Source of the DNA: Dyadobacter sp. SG02
GTDB lineage: Bacteria; Bacteroidota; Bacteroidia; Cytophagales; Spirosomataceae
NCBI RefSeq assembly: GCF_900109045.1
Contig: NZ_FNYL01000016.1
Coordinates: 62,001-126,000 of the forward strand
Direction: 5' to 3'
DNA length: 64,000 nt
Shown here: piece by piece, positions 17,728-25,815 of the stretch
Layout: every line of letters starts with the position of its first letter
Numbering within the stretch: the stretch's first letter is position 1
Notes under the pieces: model-generated
What the model was told of the DNA's origin: nothing
Database searches by the model: none
What the model saw: the letters and a program-made list of their open reading frames with translations, nothing else
Translations under genes and position numbers: made by a program

Positions 17728-18744
17728 ATGAAAACGGGAATGAAGAACAGTTTCGAATGGCGGATGGCATTGCTGCTATTGGGCCTCATGGGCGCCACTT
17801 TGCAGGCGGGCGCGCAGGCGCTCACACGCAGGGACGCGGACGAAATACGCGTACTGGCACGCGAGAAGGTCAAAGGCCTCAACGACCTCCTCAATGCGAT
17901 CGCCAACGAAGACCTCAGCAACTACGAGCGCCGCTACCTGATGATGAACAGCTATATGCCCAGCAACGACCAGATTTTCATCAACGACGGTGTGATCGTG
18001 GAGGACGACGTAGATCCGAAGCACAAAAGCAGCGCCCCCGGCCTCGATACGCCCATCGAAAAGTATCTGAGCAACTTTGACCTTTTTTATGTCAAATCGG
18101 AAACGAATACCATTGAATTTACCAACCTGGTGGTTTCGGATGTCAAAGTCGACAAATACCCGTTTGTAAAGGTTTTTTATACCCAGCATTTCAAAGGCAA
18201 AAGCAATAAAGACAATACGCCCTACACGCCCATTGCCCGCGTGGCCGAGCTTCGGGCGGACAAGTCGGGCAACGACTGGATCGTGTTCCTGACGCGCATC
18301 GCATTTAATTCGGCCGAAAGCGCCAAATCGGTGCCGGTAACCCCGAAACCTTCCGCTACTTATGATTCGCTCCAACGCCAAAAAGAGCCTGTTGTAAGTA
18401 AGGCATCGGACCGTCCGCCGGTGGCAAAGCCCGAAGACGCGAAGGAAGGCGAGCGGGTTTTCAAAGAACTTAACAAACCTAATGCCGAAGCGGCAGCCAA
18501 TGCCCGCAAATGGGGGGCGATCAAGCTCGGGGCCGGAGTCGCAGCCCTTGCATTCGGCGCGGTGACTTACAGTATGCTGAATAAAGATTACAAAGAATAT
18601 AAGAAGCTGATAGACAATCCGGAAGGCCTTACCAGCTATGCCAAGCCGGGTATTTACGTCTCGGTAGGCGCAGCGGCGGTCGGACTAGGCGTCTCGCTCA
18701 CTTCCCTTTTCGATTTCAAGCGCGCGAAGCAGCTTTCGCAGTAA
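17728..18744 (+). CDS. Exported protein with two C-terminal hydrophobic segments, T6SS operon
   Basis: I cannot assign a family. The 338-residue protein has a signal peptide (LLLLGLMGATLQAGAQ) and a globular domain (about 35-205) beginning with a helix (RRDADEIRVLAREKVKGLNDLL). A disordered Pro/Lys/Glu linker (about 205-250) leads to two glycine/alanine-rich hydrophobic helices (about 267-285, KLGAGVAALAFGAVTYSML, and about 305-325, VSVGAAAVGLGVSLTSLF). The pair could be a membrane hairpin. It starts 3 bases after the OmpA-domain gene stops, so the three exported proteins are surely co-translated and probably act together. Confidence 0.72.
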   Translation: MKTGMKNSFEWRMALLLLGLMGATLQAGAQALTRRDADEIRVLAREKVKGLNDLLNAIANEDLSNYERRYLMMNSYMPSNDQIFINDGVIVEDDVDPKHKSSAPGLDTPIEKYLSNFDLFYVKSETNTIEFTNLVVSDVKVDKYPFVKVFYTQHFKGKSNKDNTPYTPIARVAELRADKSGNDWIVFLTRIAFNSAESAKSVPVTPKPSATYDSLQRQKEPVVSKASDRPPVAKPEDAKEGERVFKELNKPNAEAAANARKWGAIKLGAGVAALAFGAVTYSMLNKDYKEYKKLIDNPEGLTSYAKPGIYVSVGAAAVGLGVSLTSLFDFKRAKQLSQ

Positions 18745-18826
18745 TGTGAGGGCGTTTGGCGGATTTATAACATTTACCTTCTTGACCGCTGACGGCTGAG
18801 CGCCGACGGCCGAAAACCTTAAAGTT

Positions 18827-19126
18827 ATGCCTCAACCAGCAGCAAGAATTGGCGACATGCACGTATGCCCGATGGTTACTCCCGGAACGCCTCCGGTGCC
18901 CCATGTAGGCGGACCCGTGCTGCCCCCGGGCACCCCCACTGTGCTTATAGGTGGGCAGCCGGCCGCTTGTGTCGGCGATATGTGTGTATGTACAGGCCCG
19001 CCTGACTCCATCGTCATGGGTTCCACGTCGGTAATGATCGGCGGAAAGCCCGCGGCACGCCTTGGCGACCCTACCGCCCATGGCGGAAGCATTGTAGTGG
19101 GTTGTCCCACAGTTTTGATCGGCTAG
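18827..19126 (+). CDS. PAAR spike-tip protein
   Basis: The 99-residue protein is a minimal PAAR domain: AARIGDMHVCPM at the start, GQPAACVGDMCVC in the middle, GGKPAARLGDPTAHGG near the end, with repeated TVLIGG turns. His12, Cys14, Cys48 or its neighbours, and His85 are the likely zinc ligands at the tip. PAAR proteins cap the VgrG trimer, sharpen the spike and can carry effectors. No extension is fused to this one, so cargo must bind non-covalently or ride elsewhere. The gene sits just ahead of tssB. Confidence 0.93.
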   Translation: MPQPAARIGDMHVCPMVTPGTPPVPHVGGPVLPPGTPTVLIGGQPAACVGDMCVCTGPPDSIVMGSTSVMIGGKPAARLGDPTAHGGSIVVGCPTVLIG

Positions 19127-19158
19127 CAACAACAGTATTTACTTAATCCTATACAACT

Positions 19159-19608
19159 ATGTTCAACTACGGAATAGGCGGTAATGAACGCAAGATTGAC
19201 CAGTCCAGTGAAGGGATTGCTGATATTCCCCAAAACCGCACCCTTTTCGCCACGCAACTGACCGGCGACCCGTCGCCCAGGCCGGAAATGGTTTACGATC
19301 TCAAAACCACCGAAGAAGTCTTCGCCCATTATCAGCCCGAGTCGGAAGTCGAGTTTATCACATCCGACGGCAGTTTTATCAATGAAAACCTGCGGTTCAG
19401 GAATCTCGGGGATTTTGGTAAAAAAGGGATCATCGCCCAAAGCGCATTCCTCCAAGACCTCGACGCACGCAACGAAGCTTACCAGCAGGTAGTAAGGCAC
19501 CTCAAAGTGAACAAGATCCTGAAAGCCGCATTGGAAAAACCCGAAGCGAAGGCCGCATTGCTGGGCGTTTTCCAGACGCTGATAAACGAGTTGGAGGAAG
19601 CGGGATGA
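19159..19608 (+). CDS. tssB: T6SS contractile sheath small subunit TssB
   Basis: The 149-residue protein has the pattern RTLFATQLTGDPSPRPEMVYDLKTTEEVFAHY, where the Bacteroidota form of TssB aligns, followed by EVEFITSDGSFINENLRFRNLGDFGKKGI and a C-terminal helix pair. It forms the sheath protomer together with TssC in the cytoplasm. Proteobacterial TssB is similar in length. The gene is separated from tssC by an unusually long 237-base gap filled with repeats; in most systems the two are adjacent. Confidence 0.85.
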   Translation: MFNYGIGGNERKIDQSSEGIADIPQNRTLFATQLTGDPSPRPEMVYDLKTTEEVFAHYQPESEVEFITSDGSFINENLRFRNLGDFGKKGIIAQSAFLQDLDARNEAYQQVVRHLKVNKILKAALEKPEAKAALLGVFQTLINELEEAG

Positions 19609-19611
19609 ATT

Positions 19612-19836
19612 AATGAGTGAATGAGTGAATGAGTGAATGAGTGAATTTTGAATGATTGAATGACCGAATGATTGAATAGTCAACACGTCATTGTCTTCGG
19701 ATCAAAATTGTCATAAAGTCTGACAAACCAGAATCACTTTTTAGCGTACCCCGTTCACTCATTCACTCATTCACTCATTCACTCATTCAATCATTCAATC
19801 ATTCAATCATTCATCATTCAGTCATTCAGTCATTCA
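19612..19836. repeat. Perfect 34-bp inverted repeat of 8-mer units between tssB and tssC
   Basis: The left arm 19612-19645 consists of four copies of the octamer AATGAGTG plus AA. The right arm 19754-19787 is its exact reverse complement, separated by 108 bases. Related units continue in the loop (GAATGATT, 19650-19676) and after the right arm (TTCAATCA and TTCAGTCA, to about 19836), ending ten bases before the tssC ATG. In RNA this could form a very stable hairpin between the two sheath genes. Confidence 0.92.
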
Positions 19837-19845
19837 AAATTGAAC

Positions 19846-21216
19846 ATGGCAACCGATACAAAAACAACCCAAGACGACTCCGCCCCGGCGCTCCGTGAAC
19901 GCGTAGCCGTTCCGCTGGAAACCGGCCTGCCGCTTCTGGCTAAATATGGCAGCTTCGACCTCGTGGAAACCATCATCGAGGGCGCTGCGAACATTAATCC
20001 GGAGAAAAAGGCCCGGAAAAAGATATTCCTTACCGAAGCCGACAAGAAGAAAGAACGCCAGCAATTGAAAAAACGGCTGGAACTATGGTCGGAGCTGCTG
20101 AGCAGCGCAGAAAGTGTGCCGGACATGATCGAAGCCGGTCAGAAGCAGGCGGATTCCGCATTTGAATTATTAAAAGAAAACCTCGGTAAAGCCGTGGAGC
20201 AGATCCGGCCACTGGAACAATCATACCGCTCCGTGGCGATGTTTTTCAAGAATACGGAACAGGATAAGGTCAAAAACGTCACATTCCTGAACGCAGCGGC
20301 CGATCAGTTACAGGATCTTGACGTGACGACATTCATAGACGCTGTTGGAGAGGAACTTGCTTCTAAGTACGACCGCCTCGATTTGCGCGAGAACTACTCG
20401 ATCCTGAATGTACCGGGCTACCTGGGCTCCGGCAAAGTAGTCGACAAATGGGCGAAAATGGCGCACAAAAACAAAACCATGCTCCTGACCGACTTCATGC
20501 ACCTGGACGCACCCGAGGATGTCATGGAGCTTTTTGAATCGGCTAACCTCACCGGCGGCGCGGCGCATTTATCCAATGTAATGATGACCTGCAACTGGCT
20601 CGTAGGACGTGCAAAACACGACGACCTCGGCGAAGAAGACGACCTCTACATTCCGCCTTCGACCGCTTTGGCCGGTAATGTGTATAAAACCCTGATGTCC
20701 CAGGTGGCTGCGGGAAAAAAACACGGTACGCTCAGCGAAGTGGACGGTGTGCGGTTTCCGCTCAAAAAATCGGAGATCGCGGATCTGGAAAAAATGGGAC
20801 TGATCCCGATGGTGAACGAATACAGCAAGGTCATGGCATTCTCGGCCAAAACACTGTTCAATGGCGATAATGTCGGCTTGCAGACCTACTCGGTCGTCCG
20901 CGTTTTCGATTACATCACCAAAGTTCTGATCGATTTCCTGAACCGCCGGGCATTCGAAAACTTCGATTACAACACCAAAAACGACCTGAAAAAGCAGATT
21001 ATCAAGTTCCTCGACAGCGTCACCGGCCCCGGCAAGCTTATCGAGAAATTCAGCGTAATGCGTTTCGAGCAGGATAAGGACCAAAAAGACAAGGTTTACC
21101 TCGACATCCACATGGTACCCTATTTCCCCGCGAAAAACTTCATGATAGCCCTCACGGGACAAAAAGGAGACGATCTGGACGCCGCCGCCTGGGCAGCGGA
21201 ATATGCGCAACAGTGA
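19846..21216 (+). CDS. tssC: T6SS contractile sheath large subunit TssC
   Basis: The 456-residue protein matches Bacteroidota TssC: NVPGYLGSGKVVDKWAKMAHKNKTML, the loop APEDVMELFESANLTGG, CNWLVGRAK, and a C-terminal sheath core ending in KVYLDIHMVPYFPAKNFMIALTGQ. It assembles with TssB into the contractile sheath. ATG 19846 was preferred over the in-frame TTG at 19840. Its N-terminal helix (EAGQKQADSAFELLKENLGKAV region at about 85-110) is usual for the family. A small palindrome (TTGAATCATTCAA) follows its stop, related to the repeats upstream. Confidence 0.93.
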   Translation: MATDTKTTQDDSAPALRERVAVPLETGLPLLAKYGSFDLVETIIEGAANINPEKKARKKIFLTEADKKKERQQLKKRLELWSELLSSAESVPDMIEAGQKQADSAFELLKENLGKAVEQIRPLEQSYRSVAMFFKNTEQDKVKNVTFLNAAADQLQDLDVTTFIDAVGEELASKYDRLDLRENYSILNVPGYLGSGKVVDKWAKMAHKNKTMLLTDFMHLDAPEDVMELFESANLTGGAAHLSNVMMTCNWLVGRAKHDDLGEEDDLYIPPSTALAGNVYKTLMSQVAAGKKHGTLSEVDGVRFPLKKSEIADLEKMGLIPMVNEYSKVMAFSAKTLFNGDNVGLQTYSVVRVFDYITKVLIDFLNRRAFENFDYNTKNDLKKQIIKFLDSVTGPGKLIEKFSVMRFEQDKDQKDKVYLDIHMVPYFPAKNFMIALTGQKGDDLDAAAWAAEYAQQ

Positions 21217-21250
21217 TAATGTTGAATCATTCAATCATTAAAAGTTAACG

Positions 21251-21658
21251 ATGCCATACAGTGCGACGCTAAAAATCGACGGGGAACATGAATATAGCGT
21301 CATGTTCATGCAATTCGAGTTGCACCAGACGGTGGACGACGCGATGTCCATTACCTCGCCGATCCAGTGGGCGCATTTGTACATGGAGCTGGAAATGGTA
21401 CTCGACGATTTTTTGGTGGAATGGGCCAACAAGCCATCGCAGAAATACGACCTCACGGTGGAGCAATTCGGAGAGGTCGGCTCTTTCAAAACGTTGAGTT
21501 TCAAGGAGGCGGTTTGCATTGAGTTCGTGGAAATGTTCGACGACGGTACCGACGACCTCGACAAGGCGCTCAGCGCCCGCTTGCAGAATTTCATCACCTG
21601 CATTACCGTGACGGCCGGCAACGTGGAAATCAACGAAGCAAAACTTGAAAACTTTTAG
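21251..21658 (+). CDS. Hcp-like tube protein paralogue (TssD family), first copy
   Basis: The 135-residue protein has the beta-barrel rhythm of Hcp/TssD with an opening YSATLKIDGEHEYSVMFMQFEL, a middle helix (HLYMELEMVLDDFLVEW), and a closing strand set (VCIEFVEMFDDG, FITCITVTAGNVEINEAKLENF). It differs much from the copy at 24.0 kb. Being directly upstream of a second Hcp-like gene and vgrG, it may form a specialised ring between spike and tube, or a cargo-carrying ring. Three bases separate its stop from the next start. Confidence 0.72.
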   Translation: MPYSATLKIDGEHEYSVMFMQFELHQTVDDAMSITSPIQWAHLYMELEMVLDDFLVEWANKPSQKYDLTVEQFGEVGSFKTLSFKEAVCIEFVEMFDDGTDDLDKALSARLQNFITCITVTAGNVEINEAKLENF

Positions 21659-21661
21659 CAA

Positions 21662-22162
21662 ATGGCTGACCAGGATGCCAGTATCGGGGTGGAAGCACAC
21701 CTTACCCTGGACGGGAAGGAGTTCACGGTGAAAAAACTCGCTTACGGCTGCAACCGCAATGCCGACGAACGCGGGAGCCCTACGGATTCGCCGAAAGCAC
21801 GGCTCATACGGATGACGATCGCGCCTATGCAGAACGACGATTTCGCATTACTCTACGACTGGGCATTCAAAAACGACCGGCAGCTCAGCGGGCAGGTGGA
21901 GTTCAAATACGACAACGACTCGCAGATATTGCGCAAAATGGAGTTTGAGGAAGCCTATTGCGTGGGTTTCCGGGAGTCGTTCCGGGCTAAGCAGTCGACG
22001 ATCCGGGGAAATAAGTTGGCGCATGTGCCGGATACGAAAGGGTACCTGCCACAGCACCGGGGTAAGGATTATTTCCTGCGCGACAGCAGTCTCGCATTGG
22101 TTTACGAACTGGTGATTTTACCCCAAAAAGTCAAAATCGGTCAGGTTGAAATAAGTAGCTAA
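21662..22162 (+). CDS. Hcp-like tube protein paralogue (TssD family), second copy
   Basis: The 166-residue protein resembles TssD in its first two-thirds (EAHLTLDGKEFTVKKLAYGCNRNADERGSP; RQLSGQVEFKYD). It carries an added basic loop and C-terminal strand pair (YLPQHRGKDYFLRDSSLALVYELVIL, ending KIGQVEISS). Its stop codon abuts the vgrG start without any gap, so the two must be translated in a fixed relation. A role as adaptor ring between VgrG and the main Hcp tube is a reasonable inference; an effector-loading Hcp is the alternative. Confidence 0.7.
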   Translation: MADQDASIGVEAHLTLDGKEFTVKKLAYGCNRNADERGSPTDSPKARLIRMTIAPMQNDDFALLYDWAFKNDRQLSGQVEFKYDNDSQILRKMEFEEAYCVGFRESFRAKQSTIRGNKLAHVPDTKGYLPQHRGKDYFLRDSSLALVYELVILPQKVKIGQVEISS

Positions 22163-24001
22163 ATGGCACGACAGGTTAACACGAGCATTGAAATCGAAGG
22201 CGGCGTCGAGATTACCCGGCACCTCGGGCTGGTGATCGAACAGGATTTGTTCGCGCATCACTGGTTTGAGCTGCTGGTACCGTTCGAGCAGCTGGAAGAC
22301 GAAGGCGAGCATTTCTTCAACCGTTCGCACCGCGCGGTAATGGGCAAGAAGATCACTTTCTCGTTCAGCCCCCGCCTCGGCTCCGATTCTTTCGACTTCG
22401 TATTTCAGGGCATTGTAACCGAGATCCGCCTCCGAAGCCTGAGCGATATGAGCAGCGCATTTGTACTGAAAGGTTACAGCCCGACCATCGTACTGGAAGA
22501 TTCGGTGCAGCGACGGTCGTTCCTGCGGGGAACGGTGCAGGATATATTTAATACCGTCCTTCAACCTTATCCGCAAAATTTGCTCAGAAAGCAGCTTAAT
22601 CCTGAAAATGGCGGTCGGCAGGTCCCTTTTACCCAGTACAATGAGAGCAATTACAAATTCCTCTGTCGCGTAGCCGACCGTTGCTGCGAGTGGTTTTATT
22701 ACAATGGTCGCGAGCTCGTGCTCGGCGACAACAGCTCCGGGGAAGTCGATTTCCTGGTGGATGGTTTGCAAAACTTCGATGTGGCATTACAACTGCAACC
22801 GGCCGCATTCAGCTTTGAAGGATACAACTATACCATTCCTGAGGCATTCACCGGCCAGTCGTCGCAGCAGAATGTGGACGGGTTGACATCGCTTAGCGAG
22901 TTTGCGTTGGAGCAGTCGGACAGCCTTTTTGCCCAAACTTCGCTCCTGCCCTCGCCCGAGATTGTGGGCGGCCAGGGTGAAATCGACGAGCTCACCAAAA
23001 TGGAACGTTCGGCCAGGGTCACTTCCATGGTCGATTTCCGGGGCTCGGGCGAAACGCCTACCATGAGCGTCGGCACGGTACTGGCTGTAAAAGGCCAGCG
23101 GCTCAACGAGCGCGGCGAGGCTTATGAAGAAAATTTCGGAAAATACCGGGTGGTGCATATCCGGCACGAGGTGAATACGGCCGGAAGTTACCAGAATAGT
23201 TTCAACGCAGTACCGGAATCGGCGCAGCACCCGCCCAATAACCCTCACGTCCGCAACCCGCTGGGCGAAACGGAACAAGCAGAAGTGATCGCCAACGACG
23301 ACAGCGAAAGCCTCGGGCGCGTACGTGTGAAGTTCTTTTGGAGCCAGAGCCGTCAGCAGGACCAGGAGTCGATATGGATGCGGGTAGGGACGATGCACAA
23401 TGCCACAGGCCGGGGTGTGAACTTCGTGCCCGAGGTAGGCGCGATGGTGATGGTGGGGTATGAAGGTAATCTGGCAGAAAACCCTTTTGTGATGACCTGC
23501 CTTTACCCCAAACCGGAAGAAGACATCAGCTACACCTCCGATAACAACGATTTCAAGGTCATCGCGACGCGTTCCGGCAATATGGTCATTTTCATCGACG
23601 AAGATGGCGACGCCAAAATACAGATCAGCAACCGCGAGAAGACCGACACATTCCTGGAATTCGCATTCAAGGACGACGGCAAGATCAGGCTGCACGTCGA
23701 GAATGGACTTCTGGAAATCAAGTCCAAAGAAATTAACATAGAAGCGACGGAGGACATTACTGTCAGTGCGGGCGGAAAATTTGATTTGCACGCGGGCGAA
23801 ATCGCGATGAAGGCCGATCAGAGCATCAAAATGGAAAGCGGTACCGACACCAATATCAAGGCCGGCACCGAGTTGAATACGGAAGGTACCGCAAGCGCGA
23901 AAATGAAAGGCGCGCAGCTCACCCTCGAAGGCGAGGCTATGGCCGAATTGAATAGCAATGGCACCACCGTCATTCAGGGCACGCTCATCACTTTGAATTA
24001 A
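22163..24001 (+). CDS. tssI: T6SS spike protein VgrG/TssI
   Basis: The 612-residue protein has a gp27-like base (about 1-370), a gp5 OB-fold (about 370-445; GRVRVKFFWSQSRQQDQESIWMRVG, EVGAMVMVGYEGNLAENPFV) and a C-terminal repetitive beta-prism (about 480-612; INIEATEDITVSAGGKFDLHAG, ending TTVIQGTLITLN). VgrG trimers form the puncturing spike and nucleate the Hcp tube. There is no C-terminal effector extension, so it is a structural VgrG; the free PAAR protein 3 kb upstream would cap it. Length is in the normal range. Confidence 0.95.
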   Translation: MARQVNTSIEIEGGVEITRHLGLVIEQDLFAHHWFELLVPFEQLEDEGEHFFNRSHRAVMGKKITFSFSPRLGSDSFDFVFQGIVTEIRLRSLSDMSSAFVLKGYSPTIVLEDSVQRRSFLRGTVQDIFNTVLQPYPQNLLRKQLNPENGGRQVPFTQYNESNYKFLCRVADRCCEWFYYNGRELVLGDNSSGEVDFLVDGLQNFDVALQLQPAAFSFEGYNYTIPEAFTGQSSQQNVDGLTSLSEFALEQSDSLFAQTSLLPSPEIVGGQGEIDELTKMERSARVTSMVDFRGSGETPTMSVGTVLAVKGQRLNERGEAYEENFGKYRVVHIRHEVNTAGSYQNSFNAVPESAQHPPNNPHVRNPLGETEQAEVIANDDSESLGRVRVKFFWSQSRQQDQESIWMRVGTMHNATGRGVNFVPEVGAMVMVGYEGNLAENPFVMTCLYPKPEEDISYTSDNNDFKVIATRSGNMVIFIDEDGDAKIQISNREKTDTFLEFAFKDDGKIRLHVENGLLEIKSKEINIEATEDITVSAGGKFDLHAGEIAMKADQSIKMESGTDTNIKAGTELNTEGTASAKMKGAQLTLEGEAMAELNSNGTTVIQGTLITLN

Positions 24002-24048
24002 GTCAATATATCCATAATCAATTCATTCACTTTTAAACACTTACAACT

Positions 24049-24465
24049 ATGCCAGCTTCAAGTTTTGACGCTTATTTTACCTGGGATGGCGGCCCGTCGG
24101 GCGACGGCATCGCCGTGATCTCATGCAGCTACTCCCTGTCGCAATCCACCGACGATAAAGGACGTGTTTCTTCCAAAGTATATGGCGGAAACGTGTTTAT
24201 ACAAGTTGACTCTTCCAGCGCCGACGATAGCAGAAGCCTCTGGGAGTGGATGGTAGATCCAGACGGAAAGAAGGCCTCCGCAAAGATTACTTTCAAGAAT
24301 GTAGACGAAGAGCAAACCCAAAAGGAGCTCGAACTCACCGATGTGTACTGCGTGCAATATGCCGAAAGCTTCGTAGAAACCGGCTCCATGCCTATGACTA
24401 CCAGCATTACGTTGTCGGCGAGGGAAATCAAATTGTTTGGTACGCCGCATACCAATCGTTGGTAG
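24049..24465 (+). CDS. tssD: T6SS inner-tube protein Hcp/TssD (main copy)
   Basis: The 138-residue protein matches the Bacteroidota TssD form: SSFDAYFTWDGGPSGDGIAVISCSYSLSQSTDDKGRVSSKVYGG, then SLWEWMVDPDGKKASAKITFKN and a closing FVETGSMPMTTSITLSAREIKLFG. Hexameric rings of this protein stack into the tube pushed out on contraction. Codon use is smoother than in the two other Hcp-like genes and it has its own 47-base leader, so it may be the abundant form. A bidirectional hairpin follows its stop. Confidence 0.88.
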   Translation: MPASSFDAYFTWDGGPSGDGIAVISCSYSLSQSTDDKGRVSSKVYGGNVFIQVDSSSADDSRSLWEWMVDPDGKKASAKITFKNVDEEQTQKELELTDVYCVQYAESFVETGSMPMTTSITLSAREIKLFGTPHTNRW

Positions 24466-24472
24466 TTATTGT

Positions 24473-24533
24473 GTCAGCCTGAGCGCGGTCGAAGGCCGTT
24501 ACATTACCGGCCTTCGACTGCGCTAAGGCTGAC
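24473..24533. repeat. Inverted repeat between convergent tssD and tssN (REP-like, possible terminator)
   Basis: GTCAGCCT (24473-24480) and AGGCTGAC (24526-24533) close a long imperfect stem that includes GGTCGAAGGCC against GGCCTTCGAC. It lies in the 74 bases between the convergent stops of tssD and tssN and could end transcription from both sides. Similar core sequence recurs near 44.4 kb and 48.2 kb. Confidence 0.8.
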
Positions 24534-24539
24534 ATTACC

Positions 24540-25307
24540 CTACCCACGCACGGCCACGATCGTCTCGTTATCGACAATGTGGTTGGCCTGAAATGTAAGG
24601 TCCGGGTCCATGTAAACGCGGCGCTTGTACCAGGGGAGTTTTTTATAAAACAACCATCCATAAGGCGTACCGTCGGGCGCGAGGTATTCCACCGGGCTGC
24701 CGGGGTTACGGTCGTTGTAGTCGTTCAGGAAAATAAAAAACAGCTCGCCGAACAACATGGAATGCGGGGCTTTGGCACGGAAGTTCGTAAATGCGGCTTC
24801 ATCGGCCTTTTTGGTAAACTCAAACTGGATCACCAGCACGCGGGAAAGATCGAGCAAATCCATATCCGGCAATGACTGGCCGACGGGATAATACCACTTT
24901 TTGTATTCTTTGAGGGGTATTTCGAGATAACTCTGATAAACCCTGGCCACAAAAACCGGGAATAGAAAGCCGACCAGCGCCGTGGCCATTCCCACACCCT
25001 TGAAAAGCTCCTGGGCCAGTTTATGGTAAAGGAAAATGATTACCAGTGCGGTGAGCAGGGTGATCAGCAATGTAAAACCGATTGCCCGCGCCGAGCGGCT
25101 TTCAAAAAGGCTGCCAAACCATTGCGAAAGCAGGTAAATGTGCAGGATGCCCAGGACCAGAAAACAGATCATGGCCATCGGGTAGGCATCGCGGTAATCG
25201 ATCACCCGGAAACCCAGCGCGCCTACCAACGTCAGAACGGCTATCAGAACGACTGCATATAAAACTTGGAGACGTTGCGTGACAGTTTTAACAAACGGAA
25301 GGTTCAT
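24540..25307 (-). CDS. tssN: T6SS membrane protein TssN
   Basis: The 255-residue protein has four predicted transmembrane helices in its first 150 residues (AVVLIAVLTLVGALGF; AMICFLVLGILHIYLLS; GFTLLITLLTALVIIFL; ALVGFLFPVFVARVY). A soluble domain of about 120 residues follows (LARVLVIQFEFTK-like strand; HSMLFGELFFIFLNDYNDRNPGSPVEYL; GWLFYKKLPWYKRRVYMDPDLTF). This layout and these C-terminal motifs fit TssN, an inner-membrane component specific to the Bacteroidota T6SS. It is the only gene of the locus on the minus strand. ATG 25307 was chosen over TTG 25337. Confidence 0.8.
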   Translation of the reverse strand: MNLPFVKTVTQRLQVLYAVVLIAVLTLVGALGFRVIDYRDAYPMAMICFLVLGILHIYLLSQWFGSLFESRSARAIGFTLLITLLTALVIIFLYHKLAQELFKGVGMATALVGFLFPVFVARVYQSYLEIPLKEYKKWYYPVGQSLPDMDLLDLSRVLVIQFEFTKKADEAAFTNFRAKAPHSMLFGELFFIFLNDYNDRNPGSPVEYLAPDGTPYGWLFYKKLPWYKRRVYMDPDLTFQANHIVDNETIVAVRG

Positions 25308-25385
25308 CGGGAAGCTTGGAAGTTGGTGACCAGACAAAAATAAGCCAGACTTTCATTAATACAACCACAATTTATTAAACGCCGG

Positions 25386-25814
25386 ATGGAAGATCAAAAC
25401 TATTCTTTGCCGCTCGCGCTCGACCGCATCGTGGCCGGCCTGCCGCATCCGAAATGCCCAGACAGGGAGGCGATCCATCAGCATTTGTACCTTTTAATGG
25501 TAACCCACTTCGACGAAAACCGCTTCGATAGCCGCTACGGATGTGCGCTCTGGGAGCACGACTTTTCGGTTTTATCCCAAATTAAATGGAAAGACCTCAT
25601 CCGCGAATCGCTCGAAGAAGCGGTTGGCACCTACGAACCGAGGCTTACCAATGTCAAAATCAGGGTTGAAATGGAAGAATTCGAGGTTCTGACGAAAACG
25701 AACAACTACGTCCGCAAACGCGTGGGCATCGAGATCAAGGCCACGATCCGGCGGACCAACGAGCCGTTCGTATTCTTCGAACGCATTTTCATATCCCCTT
25801 TATCCATCGAATGA
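25386..25814 (+). CDS. tssE: T6SS baseplate subunit TssE (gp25-like)
   Basis: The 142-residue protein has the gp25/GPW lysozyme-like fold signature: HLYLLMVTHFDENRFDSRYGCALWEHDF, then LKWKDLI-like helix and EPRLTNVKIRVEMEEFEV, with a closing strand. TssE sits at the sheath start in the baseplate wedge. It is divergent from tssN and reads into tssF with one base between stop and start. Confidence 0.85.
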   Translation: MEDQNYSLPLALDRIVAGLPHPKCPDREAIHQHLYLLMVTHFDENRFDSRYGCALWEHDFSVLSQIKWKDLIRESLEEAVGTYEPRLTNVKIRVEMEEFEVLTKTNNYVRKRVGIEIKATIRRTNEPFVFFERIFISPLSIE

Positions 25815-25815
25815 T

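Noticed and set aside
19612..19836. CRISPR array between tssB and tssC
   Set aside because: Units are 8 bases without unique spacers, inverted rather than directly repeated across the region, and there are no cas genes.
22787..23791. 334-codon frame on the minus strand opposite vgrG
   Set aside because: vgrG is strongly supported on the plus strand, and the antisense product has no recognisable domain; GC-rich codon bias keeps such shadows open.
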